From: CAVQEK01 sp963711495
GTDB taxonomy: Bacteria > Bacteroidota > Bacteroidia > Cytophagales > Cyclobacteriaceae
Assembly (NCBI GenBank): GCA_963711495.1
Contig: CAVQEK010000001.1
Span: 1 to 64,000 of the forward strand
Reading direction: 5' to 3'
Length of the DNA stretch: 64,000 nt
Shown here: one piece after another, positions 55,401 through 62,364 of the stretch
How positions within the stretch are numbered: the stretch's first letter is position 1
Layout: each line of letters starts with the position of its first letter
Made by a program: the position numbers and the translations under genes
The notes under the pieces: model-generated
What the model was told of the DNA's origin: nothing
Seen by the model: the letters and a program-made list of their open reading frames with translations, nothing else
Database searches by the model: none

Positions 55401-55442
55401 ATGTTTGTCGTTTTTTATAAAGTGAAACCTCCTGAAAAATAA
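52404..55442 (+). CDS. RND efflux permease (second pump)
   Basis: 1012 residues of the AcrB/D/F family. First segment YVIHMILIFVFVLGIIGYKI; central core GILVDNAIVVTDNAMVAMKR, in which the usual DD pair is replaced by D-N, as in several other RND subgroups; late GMVIKNAIVLMDQVNLELAD; periplasmic loops PGATPAEVEELVTEVIEREV and EGIYFEDQIADAANSNFILN. It is likely to form a trimer with the adapter and TolC-like gene around it. The D-N centre makes it a different subgroup from the 40248 pump. Substrate unknown. Confidence 0.9.
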   Translation: MNIAKYALDNKYVIHMILIFVFVLGIIGYKILGKKEDAPFVIKIAVLTTQYPGATPAEVEELVTEVIEREVQGSRGVEFLRSESYYGLSKIYVNMYENYKNKDMPQLWDELRRKVKSAQSNLPPGTSEISINDDFGDVYGLYFAVVAEDGYSYSDLRDYANYVKKMLVPINGVSKVALFGEQVEVVNIMISQERLSNLGIPPTNIGEALQSQNILINTGDLQAGDMQLKIKAEGDFRSIEDIKNVIINGPSGRQFRLGDIANITKGYLDPPVTKMRFNGKPAIGMGISTPIDANVVKVGALVQEQLKKIKEQIPVGVEIEGIYFEDQIADAANSNFILNLIISIIIVVVLLMLTMGVRAGILIGTSLLFSILGTLMIMIFINESLHRTSLAAFIIAMGILVDNAIVVTDNAMVAMKRGVPLRKALIEGATIPQWGLLGATVIAIASFLPLYLAGANAAEVIKPLFIVLAISLFLSWIFALTQTPVYGEFLIKVKPEGGKDPYDNKFYNWFDGFLKKILAKPFTTIGLILGVFMLSLIAFSHTKRSFFPAIDKPYLKVDYWLQTGTSINKTEADIEVIEKYLLAREDVKQVSVTLGASPLRYYLASTSFGPLPNFANILVETKTPDDAINLQKELSDFIEKNLPGAIPIVQRFKVSPVPDADIEVMFKGPDANVLRKLCEEAKAIMRKEPLAQNVRDSWGNKIPVWEPIYSQNRGQLLGVSKENMAFSMRTITNGVPIGDYREKDKSITVLLKDENFGKIDLANMGNIPVFSTTGKAVLLNQVTEKQNFGWRDFVIKRFDRQRGLSAQCDPVLGVESPELEAKLFPLMEKIKLPDGYSMMYDGMYRTQMRTQGAIAAKMPIMLFIILMVLTVLFNSFKKPILIILTVPFMIIGITMALLITGAPFGFFAILGVLGLIGMVIKNAIVLMDQVNLELADGRSNYDAIKIATRSRVMPVSMAAGTTILGMIPLLPDPMFGGMAASIMGGLFAATLITIIAVPAMFVVFYKVKPPEK

Positions 55443-55477
55443 TTGCGAACAATATTCAATCCATTAATGCTCGAAAT

Positions 55478-56761
55478 ATGAATTATCTAAAGATATTAAT
55501 CTCAATAATGTTTCTCATTAGTATAAAAGCCATCGGACAAGAGAAATTGACACTTGATGCATGCCGAAAATTGGTCATCGAACGAAATGCAAAAGTAAAG
55601 ATCGCTGATAACCAAATTAAAAGCTCTGAGGCCAATACCAAAGCCACAGAAAGGGATTTTTATCCTGTAATAGATGCACAGGGCAGTTACAAATTCCTAG
55701 CCGATCCGATGTCCATTGACCTGGAGGGTGATAAGTATTTTGGCTCGCAACATTTGTATGACTTAAGTGCTACGTTAACTCAGAATATTTACTCCGGAGG
55801 TATGGTACAACTGAATACTAAAAATGCAAAGTACCAGGAAAAAATGGCCGGGAGTAATTTTGCACTGACTTCGGATGAATTGTTATATCAAACAGAATTG
55901 AGATACTGGCAGGCATCATGGGCTAAAGAGGCAAATAATATTGCCATTCAATACAAAACATTGCTTGACGAACTAGTAAAAGTGATCAGTGATAAAGTTC
56001 AAACGGGTCTTGTACCAAGAAACGACCTGCTGATGACTGAGGTAAAACAAAACGAAGCAGAATTATTAATTTATAAGACACGTACGCAGAATGAAGTTGC
56101 CCTGATGGAATTAAACAGAATTATAGGCAACGATATCAAACAGATAATTAGTGTAGCAAGTTCGGATATATATAAAGATTACAGTCTGCCTGACATGCAG
56201 ACCATCGAACAGGTGTTGGTTGACAGGCCGGAAGTCTCCATGCAACAGGATAAAATCAATATCGATCAAAATAATATTAACCTCGTAAAATCAAAGTACT
56301 TACCTCGCGTTTTTCTGAATTTAAAACCCATTTGGGGCGCTCCCAACACAGACTTACTAAACCCGGATCCCATTTTTAATGCAGCTGTATATGCAAGCGT
56401 TTCCATGCCGATAATTCAATTTGGCAAAAAGCATTTTGAGGTAAATGAAAAGCAATTTGGATATGAATCTTCGCTACTCGAGATGAAAGATTTGCAGGAT
56501 CAGATATCACTTGAGGTAAATACCGCTTATTACAAACTCGAAGAATCTATAGAGAGGATTAAACTTACGGAGGCATCCTTAGAGAAGGCCAAGGAAAATA
56601 CCGATTTAATAGAAGACAGATACCTCGAAGGACTATCACCAATCATCGAATTGCTCGATGCTCAGTACAGTTGGTTATTAGCAAACAATGCCGTGCTGGA
56701 CTCCAGGTTGAATTACTTCACAGCTCTGGCCGAATATAAACGCGTCATAGGACAAATTTAG
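55478..56761 (+). CDS. TolC-family outer-membrane factor
   Basis: 427 residues with a signal peptide (LISIMFLISIKAIGQ). The mature part begins EKLTLDACRKLVIERNAKVK and has the TolC hairpin pairs (ELRYWQASWAKEANNIAIQY, EVKQNEAELLIYKTRTQNEV; EVNTAYYKLEESIERIKLTE). The final LLDAQYSWLLANNAVLDSRL and FTALAEYKRVIGQ are family-typical. It is the exit duct for the adapter and permease immediately upstream. It is not lipidated, in contrast to the first pump's factor. Confidence 0.9.
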   Translation: MNYLKILISIMFLISIKAIGQEKLTLDACRKLVIERNAKVKIADNQIKSSEANTKATERDFYPVIDAQGSYKFLADPMSIDLEGDKYFGSQHLYDLSATLTQNIYSGGMVQLNTKNAKYQEKMAGSNFALTSDELLYQTELRYWQASWAKEANNIAIQYKTLLDELVKVISDKVQTGLVPRNDLLMTEVKQNEAELLIYKTRTQNEVALMELNRIIGNDIKQIISVASSDIYKDYSLPDMQTIEQVLVDRPEVSMQQDKINIDQNNINLVKSKYLPRVFLNLKPIWGAPNTDLLNPDPIFNAAVYASVSMPIIQFGKKHFEVNEKQFGYESSLLEMKDLQDQISLEVNTAYYKLEESIERIKLTEASLEKAKENTDLIEDRYLEGLSPIIELLDAQYSWLLANNAVLDSRLNYFTALAEYKRVIGQI

Positions 56762-56920
56762 ATTCATATAATAATGGCCATTTAGTTAGCGACAAAAACC
56801 TGGGTTTAAGTATATAAAAGGCATAAAAAGAAGCCACCAAAGTAAGCACTTTTGAGTGCGTTATAACAAAATTTCTTAACCAAATTTGGTCCATAATGCA
56901 CAATAAGTACTGATAATAAT

Positions 56921-57233
56921 CTATGGCTTAAAAAATGAATGGTATGCAACATGTTTTTTCTTTGCCGGAATCATTGATGTGGTATTGGTGGTTTGATAGA
57001 TGTTGAGTACTTCTTTAATTGGCCATGATGATTTTCTGATGCATACTTTTTTTGTTTCGGTGATGAACAACGCAGATTGTATTTTTTGGGTGTTCATGAT
57101 CCTAACGATATTTTTCCAGTCATATGTTGGTGGCTTCTCGGTTTTTCTTTGAGTAAAAATCTAAGGGTGTTGATTAACTGATAGGCCAAAATGGCCAGAT
57201 AAATGTGCGAGACAACCTGCTTACCCTGCTGGA
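56921..57233 (-). pseudogene. Transposase C-terminal fragment (IS4/IS1634-like), frameshifted
   Basis: The minus strand reads GKQVVSHIYLAILAYQLINT and LRFLLKEKPR, then changes frame near 57130 and continues YDWKNIVRIMNTQKIQS..., RKSSWPIKEVLNIYQTTNTT, ending in a stop at 56921. This has the form of the last ~100 residues of IS4/IS1634-type transposases (AYQxxxTIRxxLK, then W..IVRIMNTQK). The rest is absent: the tRNA-like remnant starts right where the transposase should continue. It is different from the IS4-type element at 3082-4547. Confidence 0.7.
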
Positions 57234-57290
57234 TTCGAACCAGCGACCCTCTGCCCCGAAAGCTTTCGGGGGAGTCAGATGCTCTAACCC
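57222..57290 (-). pseudogene. tRNA-like remnant with palindrome in the anticodon arm (1)
   Basis: On the minus strand GGTTAGAGC, TCTGACTC, then an 18-base palindrome, then CAGAGGGTC and a good T-arm (GCTGGTTCGAATCCAGC). In the nearby tRNA-Met the same flanks TCTGACTC and CAGAGGGTC enclose only ATAAT (the end of the anticodon loop). So the anticodon loop is replaced by the palindrome. The 5' acceptor and most of the D-arm are missing. It cannot be a working tRNA. The TAG of GGTTAGAGC is used as the stop of the GIY-YIG frame. Confidence 0.7.
57254..57271. repeat. 18-bp perfect palindrome
   Basis: CCCCGAAAGCTTTCGGGG, fully self-complementary, sits in the anticodon position of a tRNA-like remnant. 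A near copy (CCCTGAAAGCTTTCGGGA) is at 57762-57779 in the second remnant. Confidence 0.85.
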
Positions 57291-57577
57291 TTATATTGGT
57301 TCTTTAGCTTTTCAATCAGTTCCGGGTATTTTTTCAAGTTCCTGATATAATTGCTGCTTTTCATCCTCTTGATGTGGAGTTCTATTCTGCGGGCTATGCT
57401 AAAAGTTTCACATTCGATCGATAAAAATAATCACCAGTCATTTGCTTTAGCCGTAAAGCGATGATTGCCGTAAGAATGATCGTTGTGTTTTTGGATTCTG
57501 GAATACAGATCATCATGGCAGGCGCCGATATAAAACCGGTCAAGTTTTTTGCTAAAAATGATGTAGCAATAGTTCAT
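57284..57577 (-). pseudogene. GIY-YIG nuclease gene with internal stop
   Basis: 98 codons from the ATG at 57577. It reads MNYCYIIFSKKLDRFYIGAC (the GIY-YIG strands are CYII and FYIG), HDDLYSRIQKHNDHSYGNHR, TAKANDW, then TGA at codon 49. It continues in frame LFLSIECETFSIARRIELHI, KRMKSSNYIRNLKKYPELIE to KNQYKG and stops at the TAG inside the tRNA-like remnant. The full family motif order is kept (R..KH, then E in RIELHIKRMKS). One nonsense codon kills it; otherwise it is full length. Small nucleases of this kind are common in Bacteroidota. Confidence 0.8.
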
Positions 57578-57608
57578 TAAAAGGTAAAATTATTAAAATT
57601 AAAATAAA

Positions 57609-57637
57609 AAAGGCTTCGATATTTTTCGAAGCCTTTT
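57609..57637 (-). terminator. Intrinsic terminator after tRNA-Met
   Basis: On the minus strand AAAAGGCTTCGA, a short loop of AAAAAT, then TCGAAGCCTTTTT. The stem is about 10 bp, GC-rich, and followed by a run of T. It starts two bases after the tRNA-Met 3' end, exactly where a tRNA terminator is expected. Confidence 0.85.
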
Positions 57638-57638
57638 G

Positions 57639-57712
57639 TGGGCCCACCAGGGCTCGAACCTGGGACCCTCTGATTATGAGTCAGATGCTCTAACCAACTG
57701 AGCTATGGGCCC
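57639..57712 (-). tRNA. tRNA-Met (CAT)
   Basis: 74 bases on the minus strand. Acceptor GGGCCCA pairs with TGGGCCC, with A as discriminator base. D-arm GCTC-AGTTGGTTA-GAGC. Anticodon arm TCTGA-CTCATAA-TCAGA with anticodon CAT. T-arm CCAGG-TTCGAGC-CCTGG. CCA is not encoded. All arms pair well. Elongator methionine is the natural reading; a CAT anticodon read as isoleucine after modification is less likely given the acceptor sequence. A terminator follows and remnants of tRNA-like sequence lie on both sides. Confidence 0.95.
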
Positions 57713-57730
57713 GATTATTAATTTAACTTC

Positions 57731-57797
57731 GAGAATCGGGACTCGAACCTGGGACCCTCTGCCCTGAAAGCTTTCGGGAGAGTCAGATGCTCTAACC
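57731..57797 (-). pseudogene. tRNA-like remnant with palindrome in the anticodon arm (2)
   Basis: Upstream of tRNA-Met on the same strand. GGTTAGAGC, TCTGACTC, an 18-base near-palindrome (TCCCGAAAGCTTTCAGGG), CAGAGGGTC, then the T-arm start CCAGGTTCGAG as in tRNA-Met, and a diverged end (TCCCGATTCTC). The palindrome is at the same position as in remnant 1. The 5' part is missing. Further repeat sequence follows up to 57842, with CCGAAAGCCTTCGG and CGGGAATCGGGAT. Confidence 0.65.
57762..57779. repeat. 18-bp near-palindrome
   Basis: CCCTGAAAGCTTTCGGGA, one mismatch pair from perfect. Same sequence core (GAAAGCTTTC) and same place in a tRNA-like remnant as the repeat at 57254-57271. Confidence 0.75.
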
Positions 57798-57913
57798 TCC
57801 CGCCCGTCCGAAAGCCTTCGGGGCTATCGGGAATCGGGATGCGCTAAGGGCCATCAGGAGTTTGGTGATTTTAATTTCATTCCCCTTGAATTTGGGAGTG
57901 CAATATTAGATAT

Positions 57914-58579
57914 TTGCCGCCACATATTCAAACGTTAATATTAAAATTGAAACCAAACCGAAAGGGTACCATTATCTTTGACCTTGGTGGTGTAATTCTC
58001 AACCTCGACATTCCCCGTTCTTTTCAGAAATTCGAAAAACTCACCGGGATCCCTGCTGTGAAAACAGAGGCAATGTTGCATCGGCAATCTTTTTTCCTCG
58101 ATTATGAACTTGGAATGATCGATGACAGAGAATTCAGGCAATCGATCCGGGAAATGGCCGGAAAGCCACTCAAAGAAGAGGATATTGATGAAGCCTGGAA
58201 TGCCATGTTATTGGATGTGCCCCAGCAAAGACTCGATTGGATTATGCCCTTAACAAAACAATATCAGCTGGTTTTGTTGAGTAATACCAACAGTCTACAC
58301 ATCAACCGTCTAACCGAAATCTTTAAGCGGGACACCTGTTTTAAGGGGCCTGAAGAAGTTTTTGATCGATTGTATTATTCTTTCCGGTTAAATATGCGAA
58401 AGCCCAATGAGGATATCTTTCATTATGTGTTGAAGGACCTTGACCTCTTGCCATCAGAGGCGGTCTTGATTGATGATAATGAGTTAAACATCGCAGCCGC
58501 AAAATCCCTGGGTTTGCGAACAATATTCGTTAACCACAATCAATTAACCAAAGAACAACTTCCGCATGGAGCTAACTAA
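57914..58579 (+). CDS. HAD-family phosphatase
   Basis: About 221 residues from a TTG at 57914; no ATG lies close before motif I, so the start is uncertain (another possible TTG is at 57950). HAD motif I is FDLGGVILNLDI (D-x-G), motif II VLLSNTNSLH, motif III around RKPNEDIFHYVLKDL and motif IV LIDDNELNIAAAKSLGL. The cap region (~30-100) is of the alpha-helical type. Substrate is probably a small phosphate ester. The 3' end overlaps the M50 gene start by 14 bases. The glycine-rich motif order matches the YihX/epoxide-hydrolase-like subgroup. Confidence 0.8.
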   Translation: MPPHIQTLILKLKPNRKGTIIFDLGGVILNLDIPRSFQKFEKLTGIPAVKTEAMLHRQSFFLDYELGMIDDREFRQSIREMAGKPLKEEDIDEAWNAMLLDVPQQRLDWIMPLTKQYQLVLLSNTNSLHINRLTEIFKRDTCFKGPEEVFDRLYYSFRLNMRKPNEDIFHYVLKDLDLLPSEAVLIDDNELNIAAAKSLGLRTIFVNHNQLTKEQLPHGAN

Positions 58580-59792
58580 CAAAAAAAGAAGACCCATTCA
58601 TCTGATCTTATTTATCATTACCATTATTACGACTACGCTGGCAGGCTCAGAATGGATGTTTGCTAAAAGTTTGTTTTTCGGAGATGAAACGTTGACTTTC
58701 GGCGAAGTGATGTCGGGTTTATATTTTTCTATTCCATTTTTAGGCATTCTCACAGTCCATGAATTCGGGCATTACATTACCGCAAGGCTTTATCGGGTAA
58801 GTGTGACTTTACCTTACTACATACCCCTTTGGCTGGGTTTTCTGGGATTGCCGTCCATCGGTACCATGGGGGCATTTATTCGCATCACCGGTCTGATCAA
58901 ATCCCGCAAGGAATATTTCGATATTGGGGTAGCAGGTCCTCTGGCAGGTTTTGTGGTGGCCATCGCGGTATTATTTTACGGATTTACCCATTTGCCACCG
59001 GCGGATTATATATTTGAAATTCACCCGGAATACAAGCAGTATGGTTTGAATTATGACAAGTTCGTCTATGCTGACAATCCATTCAACATTGCCTTGGGCA
59101 GCAATCTGGTTTTTGATTTCTTTGAGGCGTATGTAGCCGATCCTGCCAGGGTGCCGAACAAGTATGAAATGTATCATTATCCCTGGATATTTGCCGGTTA
59201 TCTTGCGTTGTTTTTCACGGCCCTCAATCTTATTCCTATTGGACAACTTGACGGCGGACATGCAGTTTATGGACTGTTTGGAAGTAAGTATAGCCGGTAT
59301 GTAAGTCGATTTTTGTTTCTGGTGATGGTAACGATTTCCGGGATTGGAATGGTGCCGTTGGGTCAGTTCAACTGGTTATTTCTTTCAAGCTTATTATTTT
59401 ATTTCTTTTTATTGATGGTCACCCTGCATCATTTTGAACACAACATAAGACAACGATTGATGTGGGCGATCTGGATTTTGATCGTTCAGATATTTGTTTC
59501 CAAATACTTCCCCGCTTCCGGAGATTACGAATTTTATTTGATGTTTGCCCTGCTGATCGGGCGTTTTCTGGGTGTGGATCATCCCCAGGCGCTGGAGGAC
59601 CGACCGTTGAGTCCGGCCAGAAAAGTGATTGGCTGGCTCACATTATTGGTATTTGTTGTTTCTTTTACACCGAGACCTTTGTATGTTGATGACATAAAAA
59701 AGGCCCGGGAAGAATTACAACCCAAGCCTAAAGAAAATCAACAATCAGTGCCTTCAGAAGTCGTTGCAAGGCGGATGATACAAATTTTTTAG
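58566..59792 (+). CDS. Site-2-type membrane metalloprotease (M50)
   Basis: 408 residues with about eight hydrophobic segments. The zinc site HEFGH (H65, E66, H69) is in the second or third segment (ILTVHEFGHYITARL). The second motif LNLIPIGQLDGGH (about 220-232) supplies the third ligand. GAFIRITGLIKSRKEYFDIG is also family-like. No PDZ domain is visible, so it is nearer to the small site-2 proteases than to RseP. It cleaves substrates within the membrane; the target is unknown. It overlaps the HAD gene by 14 bases and the convergent 59754 gene by 39. Confidence 0.85.
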   Translation: MELTNKKRRPIHLILFIITIITTTLAGSEWMFAKSLFFGDETLTFGEVMSGLYFSIPFLGILTVHEFGHYITARLYRVSVTLPYYIPLWLGFLGLPSIGTMGAFIRITGLIKSRKEYFDIGVAGPLAGFVVAIAVLFYGFTHLPPADYIFEIHPEYKQYGLNYDKFVYADNPFNIALGSNLVFDFFEAYVADPARVPNKYEMYHYPWIFAGYLALFFTALNLIPIGQLDGGHAVYGLFGSKYSRYVSRFLFLVMVTISGIGMVPLGQFNWLFLSSLLFYFFLLMVTLHHFEHNIRQRLMWAIWILIVQIFVSKYFPASGDYEFYLMFALLIGRFLGVDHPQALEDRPLSPARKVIGWLTLLVFVVSFTPRPLYVDDIKKAREELQPKPKENQQSVPSEVVARRMIQIF

Positions 59793-60095
59793 ATCATCTT
59801 TTATTTTAATGCGGGTATCGCCATGCTCTTCCCAATAAACGCAAACACAATTGGCCCGTTCCCGATCAAAACAGTCAGATTTAGAATGCTTGTTAAATTC
59901 ATTTTTAAGATTATCCGTGACGCCAACAAATAACAAGGCGTGATCAATGGAGGCATCTGCCCTGATGATTCTATGGGTCACCACATACACGGCTTCTTTT
60001 TCCTTCTTATCAAAACTCATGTTGAGCGGATAGACATTGAAGGTGTACCTGTGACCCGAGATACCGGTGAAATCTAATGTTCCTATTTTTGGCAT
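59754..60095 (-). CDS. Small conserved protein, GIY-YIG-like
   Basis: 113 residues with no leader. It begins MPKIGTLDFTGISGHRYTFN and has VYVVTHR, ALLFVGVTDNLKNEFNKHSK, then SDCFDRERANCVCVYWEEHG and a PPCND end. The order VYVV, then LFVG with KH nearby, resembles a degenerate GIY-YIG fold, and the Cys-rich part recurs in Bacteroidota relatives I recall. Nuclease activity is not shown. Its 3' end overlaps the convergent M50 gene by 39 bases. Confidence 0.6.
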   Translation of the reverse strand: MPKIGTLDFTGISGHRYTFNVYPLNMSFDKKEKEAVYVVTHRIIRADASIDHALLFVGVTDNLKNEFNKHSKSDCFDRERANCVCVYWEEHGDTRIKIKDDLKNLYHPPCNDF

Positions 60096-60258
60096 TATAC
60101 TCTGTTTTATTAAGGTGAAAAAAATCTATTGGTCGCTTCAATACCGCCGATGCAGTATCATTTCTGTGCGTTTTTAATTTATAATATTTTTCGATTAAAT
60201 GGCTCGTAAAGCATACTTTTTTTTAACGTGGAAGTCAGTTTTCTGGCTACGGCAATTT

Positions 60259-60939
60259 TTAACTTTTCTCTACAAACCGGTATATCACCTGCGCCATGAT
60301 TCCGGCACCTTTGGCATCCGGATGAATTTTATCGGGAAACAGCGTTTCTTTCCCGGATAAAGGGTGATATAGATCAATCAATGTCACGCCTGTATCTCGC
60401 GAGATGCGTCTTACTTGTGGAATGACTTCATTTTTGATCACATTTTCACTGATTTCCCAACGCGTGCCGTAGGCCGGAACAGGCAAACAAATATAAATTT
60501 TAGGATGAGTTGGTAATTTTTTAAAACTATTGATCAAAGTCACATAGTCGGCGAAGTAATTCCTGCTGTATTTCCAATTTTGTGGTTTTGTATCGTTAGT
60601 CCCTAATTTAATGATCACCACATTGGGATTAAAGGAAAGGGCCTCTATGTATGCTGGCTGATCCCAATAAGGTTTGTCACCTTTTTTCAGCAAAGTGGCC
60701 CCGTTCACACCGAAATTACGCACATCCCAGGTCGGTCCCAACAACTCACTGAGTTGGTAGGGATAGCTATGATGTTCCCGGTCTTCGATACCCGCCCCAT
60801 AGGTGATACTGTCGCCGATACACGCCACCCGGATTTTAAGTGGTGCCGGAGCAGCATGAACAAAAAGCAGTAAAACGACGATTAGTTCAGAAAAAAGGAC
60901 TGGTCTTCGACTGAATTTTCTGAAAAACGATTGATTCAT
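60259..60939 (-). CDS. SGNH/GDSL hydrolase, exported
   Basis: 226 residues with a signal peptide (VLFSELIVVLLLFVHAAPAP). The catalytic blocks are CIGDSITYG (Ser), GVNGATLL (Gly), KLGTNDTKP (Asn) and DKIHPDAKG (Asp-x-x-His). This is the SGNH order. The layout matches lysophospholipase/acetylesterase-like members; a sugar-acetyl or lipid ester substrate is possible. Predicted in the periplasm. No operon partner: it lies alone between oppositely oriented genes. Confidence 0.8.
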   Translation of the reverse strand: MNQSFFRKFSRRPVLFSELIVVLLLFVHAAPAPLKIRVACIGDSITYGAGIEDREHHSYPYQLSELLGPTWDVRNFGVNGATLLKKGDKPYWDQPAYIEALSFNPNVVIIKLGTNDTKPQNWKYSRNYFADYVTLINSFKKLPTHPKIYICLPVPAYGTRWEISENVIKNEVIPQVRRISRDTGVTLIDLYHPLSGKETLFPDKIHPDAKGAGIMAQVIYRFVEKS

Positions 60940-61323
60940 TGATATTAAATTTTAATTAATTGCTTCAATATTAATAAAAAGTCCAGAAATAATTCTGCTG
61001 TAAAAAATGATCCCCCAGCGTATTCAATTGTTTGCAAAATGGCGTATAAAAGACAAAATGTTCAATCAATGCTGTTCTATGTTAATTGAAAACCGGTCAA
61101 AATTGTTTTGGTTGGGGTAGATTTCTTTCAGGCAGTTACGGTCTATGGTTGCTCGACTGTCCATTTTCCGCACAATTTTAATCTTAAATTAAAATAACCC
61201 AAGTTTATCCGGTTTTTTTATTGATTGAAAACTGCCTATCTTTTTGGTGAATTATTACCAATCAGGATCAACAGTCATGATTGCTGATGATCGCGAACAA
61301 ATTACCAGCCAAATAAAGACGAT
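60940..61323. other. Gap with no supported gene
   Basis: About 385 bases of AT-rich divergent leader between the SGNH gene and the DUF3500 gene. No RNA gene or conserved palindrome seen. Confidence 0.4.
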
Positions 61324-62364
61324 ATGGTTCCATTTTCCAGACTACAACAGATATTCATAGTGATGGTCAGTTTTTTAGGTGCCGGAAATCTGATGGCACA
61401 AAATGAACTCTCAACCAACATCAGGAAGGCGGCCATCACCTTTATTGCCGGTTTATCCACTCAACAACAGGATTCCTGCATGTTTTCTTTTGAAGATCGC
61501 AATCGTACCAATTGGAATTATTTGCCAGGCATGCGCAAAGGACTCGCCATGAAAAACATCAATGATGTCCAAAAAAAGGAGTTAATGTCAATGCTGGATG
61601 TATTGCTGAGTGAACAGGGTTTGCAGAAGACCGAGAACATCATGGCACTGGAAGCGGTATTGCGATCAGTAGAAGGAAGGCCGGAAAGTGATACCTACCG
61701 CGATCCTGGAAAATATGCCATCGCGTTTTATGGGAAGCCATCAGAAACCCAGCCATGGTTTTTCAGGTTTGAGGGACATCACGTGTCGCTTAATTTCACC
61801 ATCAATGGGAATTCGGTGGATTTTACCCCCAATTTTTTTGGAGCAAATCCAGCCATTGTTCCGTCGGGTCCGCATAAAGAATGGGAAGTCCTGAAAGATG
61901 AACAGGATATGGCCAGGGCACTGATCCGAAATCTAAGTGCGGAACAACAAAATAAAGCCATTATTTCCAGGGAAGCACCTTACGATATCATTACAGCGCG
62001 GGACAGGAAGATCACCATCCACAAGTTTGAAGGGATACCTGCTTATGCCTTGACACCGGAACAGAGAAAAATGCTGTTCAACCTCATCGATCTTTATCTG
62101 AACAGAATGGATGAATCTCTGGCTGAAAAAGAACGCCGGGAAATCATGAACTGGGGTTTGGACAATATTTACTTTGCCTGGGCGGGAGGTATTGAAAAAG
62201 GAGAGAAGCATTATTATAAGATTCAGTCGCCGGCCTTGCTCATTGAATATGACAATTCTCAGAACGGGGGAAATCATATTCATACCGTTATTCGTGATAG
62301 TAATAGTGATTTCGGCGAAGATATTTTATCGGACCATTATAAAATGGAAGATCATCATGAATAG
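61324..62364 (+). CDS. DUF3500 protein, exported
   Basis: 346 residues with a signal peptide (QIFIVMVSFLGAGNLMAQ). The DUF3500 pattern is seen in FEDRNRTNWNYLPGMRKGLA, YAIAFYGKPSETQPWFFRFEG, HHVSLNFTINGNSVDFTPNFFG and the C-terminal LIEYDNSQNGGNHIHTVIRD. The His/Glu-rich segments (GHHVS, NHIHT) suggest metal binding, but function is unknown. It overlaps the start of the next gene by 8 bases. Confidence 0.8.
   Translation: MVPFSRLQQIFIVMVSFLGAGNLMAQNELSTNIRKAAITFIAGLSTQQQDSCMFSFEDRNRTNWNYLPGMRKGLAMKNINDVQKKELMSMLDVLLSEQGLQKTENIMALEAVLRSVEGRPESDTYRDPGKYAIAFYGKPSETQPWFFRFEGHHVSLNFTINGNSVDFTPNFFGANPAIVPSGPHKEWEVLKDEQDMARALIRNLSAEQQNKAIISREAPYDIITARDRKITIHKFEGIPAYALTPEQRKMLFNLIDLYLNRMDESLAEKERREIMNWGLDNIYFAWAGGIEKGEKHYYKIQSPALLIEYDNSQNGGNHIHTVIRDSNSDFGEDILSDHYKMEDHHE

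Noticed and set aside
57222..57797. Two further functional tRNA genes
   Set aside because: No 5' acceptor and a palindrome instead of the anticodon loop.
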